A stretch of DNA of 64,000 bases from JAKVAV01 sp047633195 (GTDB lineage Bacteria; Bacteroidota; Bacteroidia; Flavobacteriales_D; Cryomorphaceae): the NCBI GenBank assembly GCA_047633195.1, contig JBLIEU010000005.1, positions 1-64,000 on the forward strand, read 5' to 3'. Under the pieces are notes generated by a model. It was not told where the DNA came from and searched no databases. It was given only the letters and a program-made list of their open reading frames with translations. Both the position numbers and the translations under genes were made by a program. Of this stretch, positions 18,958-27,492 are shown one piece after another (within the stretch, counting starts at the first letter, position 1; each line of letters starts with the position of its first letter).

Positions 18958-19896
18958 CTAGTCTTCCGCCACCAAAATCTTCTCAGCCAAAAACCTTGAA
19001 AGCTTCACATAGCTCTCTTTCGTCCAGCCTGCCACATGAGGACTCAAAATCACTTTTTCGCTTTCAGCCAACTGTTTAAAATCTTCGGGCATGTCGTCAA
19101 GAGTGAGATCGAAAGATTGTTTCTCGAATTCCAGCACGTCCAGACAGGCTCCTTGAATATCCCCTGATTTTATTGCTTGAAGCAAATCAGCAATTACCAC
19201 ATGACGGCCTCGAGCAGTATTGATCAGAAAGAAGGGTTTTTGACAAGAGTCAATAAATTCGGAATTGACGTATCGATCCGTTTCTTCGCTGAGCGGAAGA
19301 TGAATCGAAATAATCTCACTTTCGGCTTTGAGCGTTTCGAGGGAAACCTCTTCGACGTAAGCCAGCGCGTAGTTGTTTTTGTACTTGTCATAAGCCAAAA
19401 TGCGGCAATCAAAACCAGAGAGCTTTTTGGCGAAAGCCGAACCCATATGACCAAAGCCGATAATACCAACCGTTTTTCCAGCTAGCTCCAATCCTCGGTT
19501 TCCTTCCCGATCCCAAATGCCGTTGCGAACTTCGCGGTCAGATTTATTGAGGTGATTGAAAAGGCTGAGAAGCATCCCGATAGCATGCTCTCCCACAGCA
19601 TCCATATTGCCTTCTGGCGAATTGTAAACTGCGATGCCCAGTTCTTTGGCTGCAGCCAAATCGATGTTTTCCAAACCAGCACCTGAACGGGCGATGAACG
19701 CTAAGTGAGTTGCGGCTTCCAGAAGCGCTTTGTCAACGGGAATGCGGCTACGGATGACCAAGCCTTCGTATTCGGAAAGCTTCTTTTTGATGGCATCGTA
19801 AGAACTGGCGTAGTCGTGTGCGCACTGAAAACCGTGACGCGTCAGCTCTTCTTCCAAATAGGGATGAACCCGATCGATGAAGAGAACCTTTTTCAA
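18958..19896 (-). CDS. NAD-binding D-2-hydroxyacid dehydrogenase (PGDH-like)
   Basis: Dehydrogenase of the D-isomer 2-hydroxyacid family, 312 residues. The catalytic domain flanks a Rossmann fold with VGIIGFGHMGSAFAKKL near residue 145. The NAD-domain motif LINTARGRHVV carries the substrate-binding Arg near 230, and SPHVAGWT near 285 holds the catalytic His. It resembles 3-phosphoglycerate dehydrogenase without the C-terminal ACT domain, but the substrate is not certain. Start is TTG at 19896, overlapping the mgtE stop in a TTGA junction. Confidence 0.9.
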   Translation of the reverse strand: MKKVLFIDRVHPYLEEELTRHGFQCAHDYASSYDAIKKKLSEYEGLVIRSRIPVDKALLEAATHLAFIARSGAGLENIDLAAAKELGIAVYNSPEGNMDAVGEHAIGMLLSLFNHLNKSDREVRNGIWDREGNRGLELAGKTVGIIGFGHMGSAFAKKLSGFDCRILAYDKYKNNYALAYVEEVSLETLKAESEIISIHLPLSEETDRYVNSEFIDSCQKPFFLINTARGRHVVIADLLQAIKSGDIQGACLDVLEFEKQSFDLTLDDMPEDFKQLAESEKVILSPHVAGWTKESYVKLSRFLAEKILVAED

Positions 19897-21257
19897 AGTC
19901 CGAAGAAGAATTTGGCGTAAATGAAGTAGACGCTGAGGCCGATGATGTCGTTCATCGTAGTGATAAATGGTCCAGTCGCCAAAGCTGGATCGATATTGAC
20001 CTTATCGAGAACCAAGGGCACCAGTGTTCCGAAAAGAGCGGCGATGATAACCACGGAAAAAAGAGCGACTCCCACGGTATAACTCAATGCGAGGGAGTCC
20101 ATAAAAAGAACGCTGTACGCCAAAATCACTAATCCGCAGATGAGGCCATTGACCAGAGCCACCAACAATTCTTTGGTGAGTTTTTGAAGAATACTTCCTG
20201 TTCCGATTGTTTTATTGGCCAAGCCCTGCACCACGATGGCTGACGATTGAACGCCCACATTTCCACCCATTGCGGCGATGAGGGGAACGAACACCATGAG
20301 CGTGGCCACTTCAGCCAACGTTTCTTCAAACACGCCGATTACTTTCGCTACCAAAACTCCACCAAATAGTCCGATGAGCAACCACGGCAGACGGGCTCTT
20401 GTGAGCATCCATACGGAATCATCAGACTCCACAGACTCAGAGATACCCGAAGCCAACTGGTAATCGCGCTCCGCCTCTTCTTTGATGAGGTCTACCACAT
20501 CATCGATCGTAATTCGACCCAACAAGGTCATGTCGTGATCGACTACAGGAAGAACAACAAGGTCATATTTCTCCATTGTATTGGAGCAATCTTCTCCCGA
20601 TGTATCGGGAAAGACATAATGCAGAGACTGTTCGGAGTAAATATCCGCGATAAGTGTTTTTATGGATGATGATGAAAAAAGCAATTCTTTTAGCGACAGC
20701 GTGCCTACCAATTTATCTTCATCATCAATTACGTAAATCGTGTACACATCATCGATGCCCTCAGCTTGCTTGCGCATTTCACGGATACTGCGAGCGATCG
20801 TCCACGAACGACGAACTTTAACAAGTTCTTTCGCCATGATTCCCCCCGCTGAATCTTCGTCGTAGCGCAGCAAGTCGCTAATGTCGCTTCTTTGCTCTTC
20901 GTCAGTAATGTTTGCGATTACCTCAGCTTGCTTTTCATCGGAAAGCTCAGCGAGTATATCTGCAGCATCATCCGAATCAATGTTGTCGATTACACGGTGA
21001 GCAATTTCTTTCGACGTAAGCGTCGACAGGAGTTTTTCTCGATCGTCCTCATCGAGTTCGATCATTACATCGGCAGCCTTCTCGCTCTCGAGAAGTTTGA
21101 AGAGGTAATTGAGCTCAGGAGCTTTTAGGCTATCAAAAATTTCTGCAATGTCGGCAGCGTGCAGCTCTTCCAGCTCACTTTGGAGAAAGGTATCGCGGCC
21201 TTCAGCAATAGCATCGCTGAGGTCGTCGAGGTATTCTTTTGTGAGTTCGAACTGCAT
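19893..21257 (-). CDS. mgtE: Magnesium transporter MgtE
   Basis: Mg2+ channel gated by its own cytoplasmic domain. The 454-residue protein has the superhelical MgtE N domain (about 1-130) and a tandem CBS pair (about 135-260). Five C-terminal membrane helices include GGNVGVQSSAIVVQGLA, the pore-lining helix signature, near 340. A conserved acidic Asp sits in the last helix region (DKVNIDPALATGPFITT). ATG start at 21257. Confidence 0.96.
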   Translation of the reverse strand: MQFELTKEYLDDLSDAIAEGRDTFLQSELEELHAADIAEIFDSLKAPELNYLFKLLESEKAADVMIELDEDDREKLLSTLTSKEIAHRVIDNIDSDDAADILAELSDEKQAEVIANITDEEQRSDISDLLRYDEDSAGGIMAKELVKVRRSWTIARSIREMRKQAEGIDDVYTIYVIDDEDKLVGTLSLKELLFSSSSIKTLIADIYSEQSLHYVFPDTSGEDCSNTMEKYDLVVLPVVDHDMTLLGRITIDDVVDLIKEEAERDYQLASGISESVESDDSVWMLTRARLPWLLIGLFGGVLVAKVIGVFEETLAEVATLMVFVPLIAAMGGNVGVQSSAIVVQGLANKTIGTGSILQKLTKELLVALVNGLICGLVILAYSVLFMDSLALSYTVGVALFSVVIIAALFGTLVPLVLDKVNIDPALATGPFITTMNDIIGLSVYFIYAKFFFGL

Positions 21258-21328
21258 AAGTCGCCTAAAAGTAAGAAAAGGGAAAAGGAGGGGAGCTATT
21301 GCTCAAGGAATACTTCTATGAAGGGGCT

Positions 21329-22114
21329 TTATGTATGAGCGTTAAGTTTTACCGCCAATTCCAGAAACTCTTCACAACCCAATTGTTCGGGTCGCAAACT
21401 CAGGGTTTCGCTCAACTCAGCTTTGAGTTCATCATTGAGAAATGCCGACAGACTGTTCCTCATTGTCTTTCGCCTTTGATTGAATCCAGCTTTGACGACA
21501 CTCTTGAAATAAGAAAAGGGCACGGGTAGTTCCTTTCGGTTGTTTCTGACCAATCGAATCACGCCGCTTTTCACTTTCGGCGGAGGGTCGAATGCATCTT
21601 CATCGACAGTAAAAAGGTATTCAGAGTCGAAATAGACTTTGATCAATACACTCAATATCCCGTAAATCTTGCTTCCTGGCCCGGAGGTCACTCTCACGGC
21701 CACTTCTTTTTGAAACATGCCGACCATCTCGGGGATTAGCTCGGGATTTTCAACTACCCGAAAAAGAATCTGGGATGAGATATTGTAGGGATAATTTCCC
21801 GCAAGGATGAATGGTTTGCCACCAAAAAGAGTTTTGAGATCCATCTTTAAAAAATCGCCCTCAATGATTCTGTCGCCCAATTCAGGGTGGCGTTCGTGTA
21901 GATGTTCCACCGATTCGGTGTCGATTTCGATGAGTTTAAGCTCCAATTCTTCACGAGCCATCAAGGCTCTGGTGAAGATTCCCGTTCCGGGGCCAATCTC
22001 TAGAATTTGCATTACACCTGCCTCGTCTTTTATCGAGTCGGCGATGCGCTGCGCGATGGCCGGCTCAGTCAAGAAATGCTGGCCAAGGTGTTTTTTGGGC
22101 CTAACGCTTTTCAT
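21329..22114 (-). CDS. rsmA: 16S rRNA dimethyladenosine transferase
   Basis: SAM-dependent enzyme that dimethylates two adjacent adenines near the 3' end of 16S rRNA during 30S maturation (KsgA). The N-terminus KKHLGQHFL is diagnostic. The SAM motif LEIGPGTGIFTRAL lies near residue 40 and the catalytic NYPYNISS near 108. Length 261 is normal. The start ATG lies inside the last codons of the upstream DUF4286 gene (14-nt overlap). Confidence 0.97.
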   Translation of the reverse strand: MKSVRPKKHLGQHFLTEPAIAQRIADSIKDEAGVMQILEIGPGTGIFTRALMAREELELKLIEIDTESVEHLHERHPELGDRIIEGDFLKMDLKTLFGGKPFILAGNYPYNISSQILFRVVENPELIPEMVGMFQKEVAVRVTSGPGSKIYGILSVLIKVYFDSEYLFTVDEDAFDPPPKVKSGVIRLVRNNRKELPVPFSYFKSVVKAGFNQRRKTMRNSLSAFLNDELKAELSETLSLRPEQLGCEEFLELAVKLNAHT

Positions 22115-22415
22115 GGTGTACCACGTTCAGTAAAGTGCGAAAGGATACGAATTTCCCGCCGAAATGCTTCTCGTGTTCGGCTTGCAATCTTGGAGCATGC
22201 TCTTCTTGGTAGCGCTCATAGTCTTCCATAGACTTGGCCAGGTATTGAATGCTATAGGACTTTCCGCCTTCTTCCTCTGCCATTATTCGCGAAAGCTTGC
22301 CATCGAAGAAGAGGCCTGTAGCCAATACATCGGGGATATGAACTTCCTTCATCCACTTTAGCCACTTGTCGTGAGATAAGTGATCAATGTTTACCGTTAC
22401 GTTGTACAATATCAT
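22101..22415 (-). CDS. DUF4286 family protein
   Basis: Small 104-residue cytoplasmic protein starting MILYNVTVNIDHLSHDKW and containing the family pattern W-hydrophobic-K-x-H-I-P near residue 27. It resembles ferredoxin-like DUF4286 proteins that Bacteroidota often carry next to rsmA; the function is unknown. The open frame continues upstream for another 327 codons, but that extension lies antisense to the divergent hydroxylase gene and has no coding character. The ATG at 22415 is therefore chosen. Its 3' end overlaps rsmA by 14 nt. Confidence 0.85.
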   Translation of the reverse strand: MILYNVTVNIDHLSHDKWLKWMKEVHIPDVLATGLFFDGKLSRIMAEEEGGKSYSIQYLAKSMEDYERYQEEHAPRLQAEHEKHFGGKFVSFRTLLNVVHHEKR

Positions 22416-22433
22416 GGTGCAATGTCTTGAATC

Positions 22434-22465
22434 TTGACCGATTGGTCGAAGGTTTTGTAAATTTG
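22434..22465 (+). promoter_or_regulatory. Promoter of the fatty-acid hydroxylase gene, with dyad
   Basis: TTG (22434-22436), a 21-nt spacer and TAAATTTG (22458-22465) fit the Bacteroidota sigma-A promoter. The -7 element ends 10 nt before the ATG at 22476. A GACC-N4-GGTC dyad (22436-22447) lies just inside the -33 element, where an operator could sit. Confidence 0.6.
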
Positions 22466-22475
22466 TTCTTTCGTT

Positions 22476-23705
22476 ATGGAAGTCAATCCCGTTATTCTCG
22501 CAATTCCTGTATTCTTCATTCTTATTGGAATGGAGGTGGCCTACGGTTATTTTAAGGATCGAAAGATCTATCGGCTCAATGATGCCGTGACAAATATAAG
22601 TTGCGGAATCGTAGAACAACTTACGGGGGTCTTCGCAAAGGTATTTACTGTAGCTGCCTATGCTTTTATTTACGATAATTTTAGATTGTTTACACTCGAG
22701 GATACGTGGTATTGGATTGTTATCGCATTTATTGGTGTCGACTTTTTCTACTACTGGGCCCACCGTATGAGCCACCAGGTCAATCTGTTTTGGCTCGGCC
22801 ATGTGGTTCATCACCAGAGCGAGGATTATAACCTCTCGGTGGCTTTGCGCCAAAGTACTCTTCAGAAAATGTTCACCTTTTACTTCTATTTTCCGCTGGC
22901 ATTTCTCGGTTTCAAAACCGAATGGTTTCTGCTGATGGGGGCTTTCAATCTGCTCTACCAATTTTGGATTCATACCGAAATCATTAAGAGATTGCCGGAA
23001 TGGTATGAGTACCTTTTCAATACACCTTCGCATCACCGCGTTCACCACGGCAGAAACCCAAAGTACATTGACAAAAACCACGCAGGTACTTTGATGATTT
23101 GGGATAGAATGTTCGGGACCTTTCAGCGCGAAGAAGAAACACCGACGTATGGCATTACCACGCCAACCAATTCGTGGAACCCCATTATGGCGAATGTTCA
23201 ACCTTTTGTAAGACTTTGGCACGAACTGAAGGCGATTCCTGGATTTATCAATAAGGTGAGATTCACTTTTGCACCTCCTGGGTGGTATCCCGAAGAAATG
23301 GGAGGTTTTCAAAAGCCGAAGGAAGTGGACAGCCGGACTTACCAAAAATACGAGATCGAGATTTCGCCGAGTCTCAATTATTATCTTTTTTCTCAATACC
23401 TGATTTTATTGGCATTCACGGCTTTATTCCTTTTCAATCTCTCCCAATTTGAATTGCTTTTCCAACTGCTAATTGCTGGCGTGATCATTTACTCTGTTTC
23501 CTCATTGGGAACTCTTTTTGACGATCGACCCTATGGATTGAAAATGGAATCTATTCGCTTTTTTGTTTCGATAGGGGTGTTGATGTTTCTGTTCCTTCAA
23601 GACCTTCTTCCCCTCTGGATTCCGATTGCTGTAGGGGCTTTCTCGATAGTTTCCGCACTTGTTGTTTTCCGATTGAGCTTTCATAAAATTGAAAAAGTAG
23701 AGTGA
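22476..23705 (+). CDS. Sterol desaturase / fatty acid hydroxylase superfamily protein
   Basis: Integral membrane di-iron oxygenase, 409 residues. The histidine boxes that bind iron are present in order: HRMSH (about 95-99), HVVHH (about 109-113) and the later HHRVHHGRN near 185, with a further NKNH-type histidine just after. Several hydrophobic helices flank them, and an extra C-terminal membrane region (about 300-405) follows. Likely substrates are membrane lipids, fatty acids or carotenoids. The gene overlaps the lysoplasmalogenase gene, which supports a lipid role. Confidence 0.9.
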   Translation: MEVNPVILAIPVFFILIGMEVAYGYFKDRKIYRLNDAVTNISCGIVEQLTGVFAKVFTVAAYAFIYDNFRLFTLEDTWYWIVIAFIGVDFFYYWAHRMSHQVNLFWLGHVVHHQSEDYNLSVALRQSTLQKMFTFYFYFPLAFLGFKTEWFLLMGAFNLLYQFWIHTEIIKRLPEWYEYLFNTPSHHRVHHGRNPKYIDKNHAGTLMIWDRMFGTFQREEETPTYGITTPTNSWNPIMANVQPFVRLWHELKAIPGFINKVRFTFAPPGWYPEEMGGFQKPKEVDSRTYQKYEIEISPSLNYYLFSQYLILLAFTALFLFNLSQFELLFQLLIAGVIIYSVSSLGTLFDDRPYGLKMESIRFFVSIGVLMFLFLQDLLPLWIPIAVGAFSIVSALVVFRLSFHKIEKVE

Positions 23706-24433
23706 CCCGAGACACCGTTTTTTCCCTCGCCTACTTCGTGGTATTGGCGGTTCATATTTTTGCAGGGGAGCAAGACCAAGGTATGATTGCCAATAGCACC
23801 AAGCCCGCTATTCTGGGTGTGCTCATCGTTTACTTTTTAGTCACTCTGCTCAAGAACGAAAGAAAGGGGTCCTTCGGAATCTTGATTTTAACTGGGCTCA
23901 TCTTTTCATTAATCGGGGACGTTCTATTGATTTTTCAGGAAGAGATACCCGTTTGCTTTATGCTCGGCCTGGGAAGCTTTTTGATAGCTCACATTCTTTT
24001 TATTGCCGCTTTCACCAAGACTTATTTGATCAATCATGAGATCAAGTTTTTACAAAAGTATGGCTGGGTCATGCTATTGATTGTCGCCTACGCATGGTTC
24101 TTCTTCGATGCGGTCAAGGACTTTCTTGGGTCAATGATGGGGCCTGTTTTGATTTATATCATGGTCATTTCGCTGATGTTGCTCATTGCCTTAAACCGAT
24201 TTAGGAAGGTAAGCACAGCTTCTTTTGCATGGATTACGGCTGGAGCTTTTTTCTTTGTGGCATCGGACAGTTTTTTGGCTTGGAATAAATTTGTTAGGGA
24301 ATTGGACCATTCTCACCTGCTGATTATGCTCACCTATGGTCTGGCGCAATACGGCATTGCTAAAGGAGCGGTGAGTCAATTGCGCGACGTATCGTCGAAA
24401 TCTATCTCAACACAGCCTAAGGCAATAGGGTAG
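23702..24433 (+). CDS. YhhN/TMEM86-family lysoplasmalogenase
   Basis: Polytopic membrane protein of 243 residues with about eight helices. Family features are GLIFSLIGDVLL near residue 68, FLIAHILFIAAF near 97, and FVASDSFLAWNKF near 187. Characterised family members hydrolyse the vinyl ether bond of lysoplasmalogens. Start is GTG at 23702, overlapping the upstream stop (GTGA). The activity is a family-level inference. Confidence 0.87.
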   Translation: MTRDTVFSLAYFVVLAVHIFAGEQDQGMIANSTKPAILGVLIVYFLVTLLKNERKGSFGILILTGLIFSLIGDVLLIFQEEIPVCFMLGLGSFLIAHILFIAAFTKTYLINHEIKFLQKYGWVMLLIVAYAWFFFDAVKDFLGSMMGPVLIYIMVISLMLLIALNRFRKVSTASFAWITAGAFFFVASDSFLAWNKFVRELDHSHLLIMLTYGLAQYGIAKGAVSQLRDVSSKSISTQPKAIG

Positions 24434-24448
24434 AGCTTTCCATCGGGC

Positions 24449-24456
24449 TACCTTTG
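24449..24456 (+). promoter_or_regulatory. -7 promoter element abutting the MFS start codon
   Basis: TACCTTTG matches TAnnTTTG and ends only 4 nt before the GTG start at 24461. If used, the transcript would be leaderless or nearly so. No TTG is seen at the -33 position. Confidence 0.45.
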
Positions 24457-24460
24457 CGCC

Positions 24461-25651
24461 GTGAAAAAGCAAATGGCCTTGATGGTTGTATTAGCGGGGA
24501 TCAACTTTACTCACATCATGGATTTCATGATCATGATGCCATTGGGTCCTCAGTTCAAGAGAATCTTCGGAATCGGACCAGAAATGTGGAGCTCGGTCGT
24601 TTCGTCCTACACCTTTGCCGCTGCGATTTCAGGTGTGGCAGCCATTTTCTTTCTCGACTTCTTCGATAGACGAAAGGCCTTGATATTTCTTTACTCAGGA
24701 TTTATTATCAGCACATTTCTAGTTGGTTTTGCCAATAGCATCGAAATGCTCTTAGCGGCTCGCGCTTTGACGGGGATCTTTGGTGGCATTATCGGGGCTT
24801 TGGTTTTGGCCATAGTCGGAGACGTGGTGGAGAACAAGAATCGCGGTAAGGCCATTGGAATCGTGATGACAGGGTTTTCGGCGGCGGCTTCACTTGGAGT
24901 TCCACTGGGCCTGCTTTTGGGTACCAAGTTCGGGTGGCAAGTGGCATTCTTCATGATTGCGGCATTTTCTACTATTTTGCTGGGTTTCGCGATCAAACTT
25001 GTTCCCTCCATTGACTCTCACCGAAAGGAAAAAGGCACTCGATTGAAAAGCTCCATAACTGCCTTGAAATATGTGGTTCGGGATAAGAATCAACTGCGTG
25101 CATTCGCGTTTACCCTGCTTCTGATCTTTGGGCAATTCAGCATCATCCCCTTCATCTCTCCATACATGGTTAGTAATGTTGGTTTCGAGGAAATTCAATT
25201 GACCTATATCTACTTGTTTGGTGGAGCCCTGACTGTTTTTACGTCACCCTTTTTCGGAAGGATAGCCGATAAATTTGGTCGATTGAAAACGTTTCAGGTG
25301 TTGATGGTGATTTCATTGATTCCGATCTATGCTATTACCAATATGTCCCCTCAGCCCGTTTGGATTGTCCTGATCTTCTCGAGCATGTTTTTTGTGTTTG
25401 CTGCGGGTAGAATGGTGCCTGCCTCGGCAATGATTATTGGAACGGCTCACCCTGATTACCGCGGAACTTTTATGAGCTTACGTTCTTCACTCTTGAGCCT
25501 TGGGCAAGGGATAGCAGCTTTTTGTGCAGGTTTGATCATAGTCGAATTTCCCGACGGAAGTTTCGGGAATTTTCACATTGTGGGATACATCGGGATCGGT
25601 ACCAGCATCCTATCCTACTTTGTACTAAGGAAGATAAAGGATCAGTATTAA
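24461..25651 (+). CDS. MFS transporter
   Basis: Major facilitator of 396 residues with twelve predicted helices, similar to Bcr/AraJ-type drug or metabolite exporters. The loop 2-3 motif is partly kept (FLDFFDRRKALIF near 68), motif C-like glycines occur at ASLGVPLGLLLGTKFGWQ near 145, and the mirror motif GRIADKFGRLKTF lies near 265. GTG at 24461 gives MKKQMALMVV; the ATG four codons later (24473) is an alternative. Its TAA stop overlaps the convergent TPR gene stop in TTAA. Confidence 0.9.
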   Translation: MKKQMALMVVLAGINFTHIMDFMIMMPLGPQFKRIFGIGPEMWSSVVSSYTFAAAISGVAAIFFLDFFDRRKALIFLYSGFIISTFLVGFANSIEMLLAARALTGIFGGIIGALVLAIVGDVVENKNRGKAIGIVMTGFSAAASLGVPLGLLLGTKFGWQVAFFMIAAFSTILLGFAIKLVPSIDSHRKEKGTRLKSSITALKYVVRDKNQLRAFAFTLLLIFGQFSIIPFISPYMVSNVGFEEIQLTYIYLFGGALTVFTSPFFGRIADKFGRLKTFQVLMVISLIPIYAITNMSPQPVWIVLIFSSMFFVFAAGRMVPASAMIIGTAHPDYRGTFMSLRSSLLSLGQGIAAFCAGLIIVEFPDGSFGNFHIVGYIGIGTSILSYFVLRKIKDQY

Positions 25652-27492
25652 GGAACTTTTTCGGGAATGATTCTCGGTGTCGCCATATTGGGTTCATCCC
25701 CTCTAATGTTGCGGAATCGCTTTCTAGCTTCTACCGCAAAAAGGCTACCTGGAAAATCGACCAGCAACTGCTTGTACAAATCAGCTGCTTTGCTCGGTTG
25801 GCCCAATTTCTCTTCGTACAATTCAGCACTTCGATAAAGGGCGTTATCGGCAGAGATATCAAAATAGTGATCTGTCATCACTTGCTCGTAAAATGTGATA
25901 GCCAACTCATAGTCGTATTGACTCTCCGCTATGCGTCCTTTCAATATCAGAATTTCATCTTTCAATGAATGACCAGGATATTCTGAAATGATTGAGTCCA
26001 AAGTAGCAGTCGCACCCTTGTAATCGCGTTGAATTGATTTCAATTCAGCACGCGAAAACATGATCATCGGATCGAGAATGGTGTCCAAATTAAGGTTGTC
26101 AGAAATCAATAGTGACAGCTCCATGGCATCATTGCTGATCAACTTTGAGGTACTTCCTTTTAGGATGTCGAGTTGTGCCTGCGCCCATTCAAAGTCACCG
26201 CTGTAGTAGCTTATGCGCGCATTTAAAAACTTAGCTTTCGATCCTAAAATGTCATTTTTGAAGTCTTTGTCTACTTGCGATGCGAGAAGTGAGGCATCCC
26301 ATATATAGTCTTTGGCGATAAGGATTTCCGCCAGATCAAGTTTTATTTCGGCGCGCATACTCGGTGTTGGAATATTGGCTTCGAGCGCATCGTTCAGCGT
26401 GACGTTTGCCGCTTCAAGATCCCCTAAATAATACCCTTCCAATAAAGCTTTCTGACGCATCAGTCCAATGGTCTCGGTGCCTACTCCTAATTCGTTTAAA
26501 GTACTGGTGTATTCAGCACTTAAACCTTTTAAGGCGGCGGTATCAGGTGGAAATGCAGTACTCAGATTCTGAAATTTCGATTTCAGAACACCTGTTCGAG
26601 CGTAGTTGTAATAAGGATTTTCTTTTCCTTTATCAGCAATGTATTGGTAGCACTTTTCGGCTACTCCGTATTCTTCGTTATTGGTGCAGAGTCCAGCCAA
26701 TTGAAGCAGTCGCTGTCCACCTTCACTTAAACGTTTATCCAATGCCTTTAGCTGAATATAGGCTGAGTTGAACTCTTTGTCTTGGAGGAAAAGCCAGATG
26801 AGCATTTCGGCATAAATGACTGATTCGGGCGTTTTTTGAACGCGGCGAAGTAGCTCTGTTCTCAGCATTTCCACGCCTTCATCATCTTCTTCGAAATTGA
26901 TGCTGCGATTCAAGGCATTTTGGATGGTTTGCATATACGCCTCGTTATAAATCAGCAGGTCGAGGTATTCAGCAATCATTCGCTCTTTGTCGCCCATCGT
27001 GCCATAAAGCCCTGCTATTTCATAACTGAATGGATATCTGCCTTCGAGTATTTTCTTCCCTTCTTGATATGTTTCGAGCGCTAGCTCGAGTTTGTTCAAT
27101 CGAATGAATTCATTTGCCGTTCTGATCACAATCCCCTGGCTATTCGGGAGTGCATCTATGGCTTCACGGTAAGTTTTTAGTGCATCCGCATCCTCGCCTT
27201 GCGCTTCGTAAACTTCGCCCAAGTCTATAAAGAGGGTATTCGAATTGCTTCTTTTCCCTTGTTTCTTAACGAGTTTTTCAGCTTCTTTAAATTCACCCAA
27301 TTCTTTGTAAGACAGAAGAAGGCCCTTGTAATACTCAGAGGTTGGCTTCTTTTCGTAAAGTTTCTCGTAATACAGTCGAGCCTTTTCGTATTCGCCTGAA
27401 TCTAGGTAATAGGAAGCCAACTGTTCATCCCCCGTTTGCGCAGAAGCGAAAATGGCGGTGACAAAAAAGAATATGGTGAACAGGTGTTTTAT
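25648..27492 (-). CDS. Secreted TPR-repeat protein with apparent AUA start
   Basis: Periplasmic tetratricopeptide protein with repeats along its whole length (ASYYLDSGEYEKARLYYEKL near the start, then about ten further helix pairs). It ends with a YfiO-like segment (AADLYKQLLVDFPGSLFAVEARKR). The first ATG/GTG/TTG in frame is TTG 27420, but the frame upstream encodes a clear signal peptide, (M)KHLFTIFFFVTAIFASAQ. That peptide begins at an ATA codon (27492-27490) overlapping the upstream TAA stop as ATAA. I take ATA as the start, giving 614 residues; the conservative start is 27420 (590 residues). Function unknown; probably envelope assembly or a cell-surface scaffold. Confidence 0.8.
   Translation of the reverse strand: MKHLFTIFFFVTAIFASAQTGDEQLASYYLDSGEYEKARLYYEKLYEKKPTSEYYKGLLLSYKELGEFKEAEKLVKKQGKRSNSNTLFIDLGEVYEAQGEDADALKTYREAIDALPNSQGIVIRTANEFIRLNKLELALETYQEGKKILEGRYPFSYEIAGLYGTMGDKERMIAEYLDLLIYNEAYMQTIQNALNRSINFEEDDEGVEMLRTELLRRVQKTPESVIYAEMLIWLFLQDKEFNSAYIQLKALDKRLSEGGQRLLQLAGLCTNNEEYGVAEKCYQYIADKGKENPYYNYARTGVLKSKFQNLSTAFPPDTAALKGLSAEYTSTLNELGVGTETIGLMRQKALLEGYYLGDLEAANVTLNDALEANIPTPSMRAEIKLDLAEILIAKDYIWDASLLASQVDKDFKNDILGSKAKFLNARISYYSGDFEWAQAQLDILKGSTSKLISNDAMELSLLISDNLNLDTILDPMIMFSRAELKSIQRDYKGATATLDSIISEYPGHSLKDEILILKGRIAESQYDYELAITFYEQVMTDHYFDISADNALYRSAELYEEKLGQPSKAADLYKQLLVDFPGSLFAVEARKRFRNIRGDEPNMATPRIIPEKVP

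Noticed and set aside
22416..23396. Minus-strand frame extending DUF4286 to 431 codons
   Set aside because: It lies wholly antisense to the divergent hydroxylase gene; the ATG at 22415 starts the conserved family sequence.
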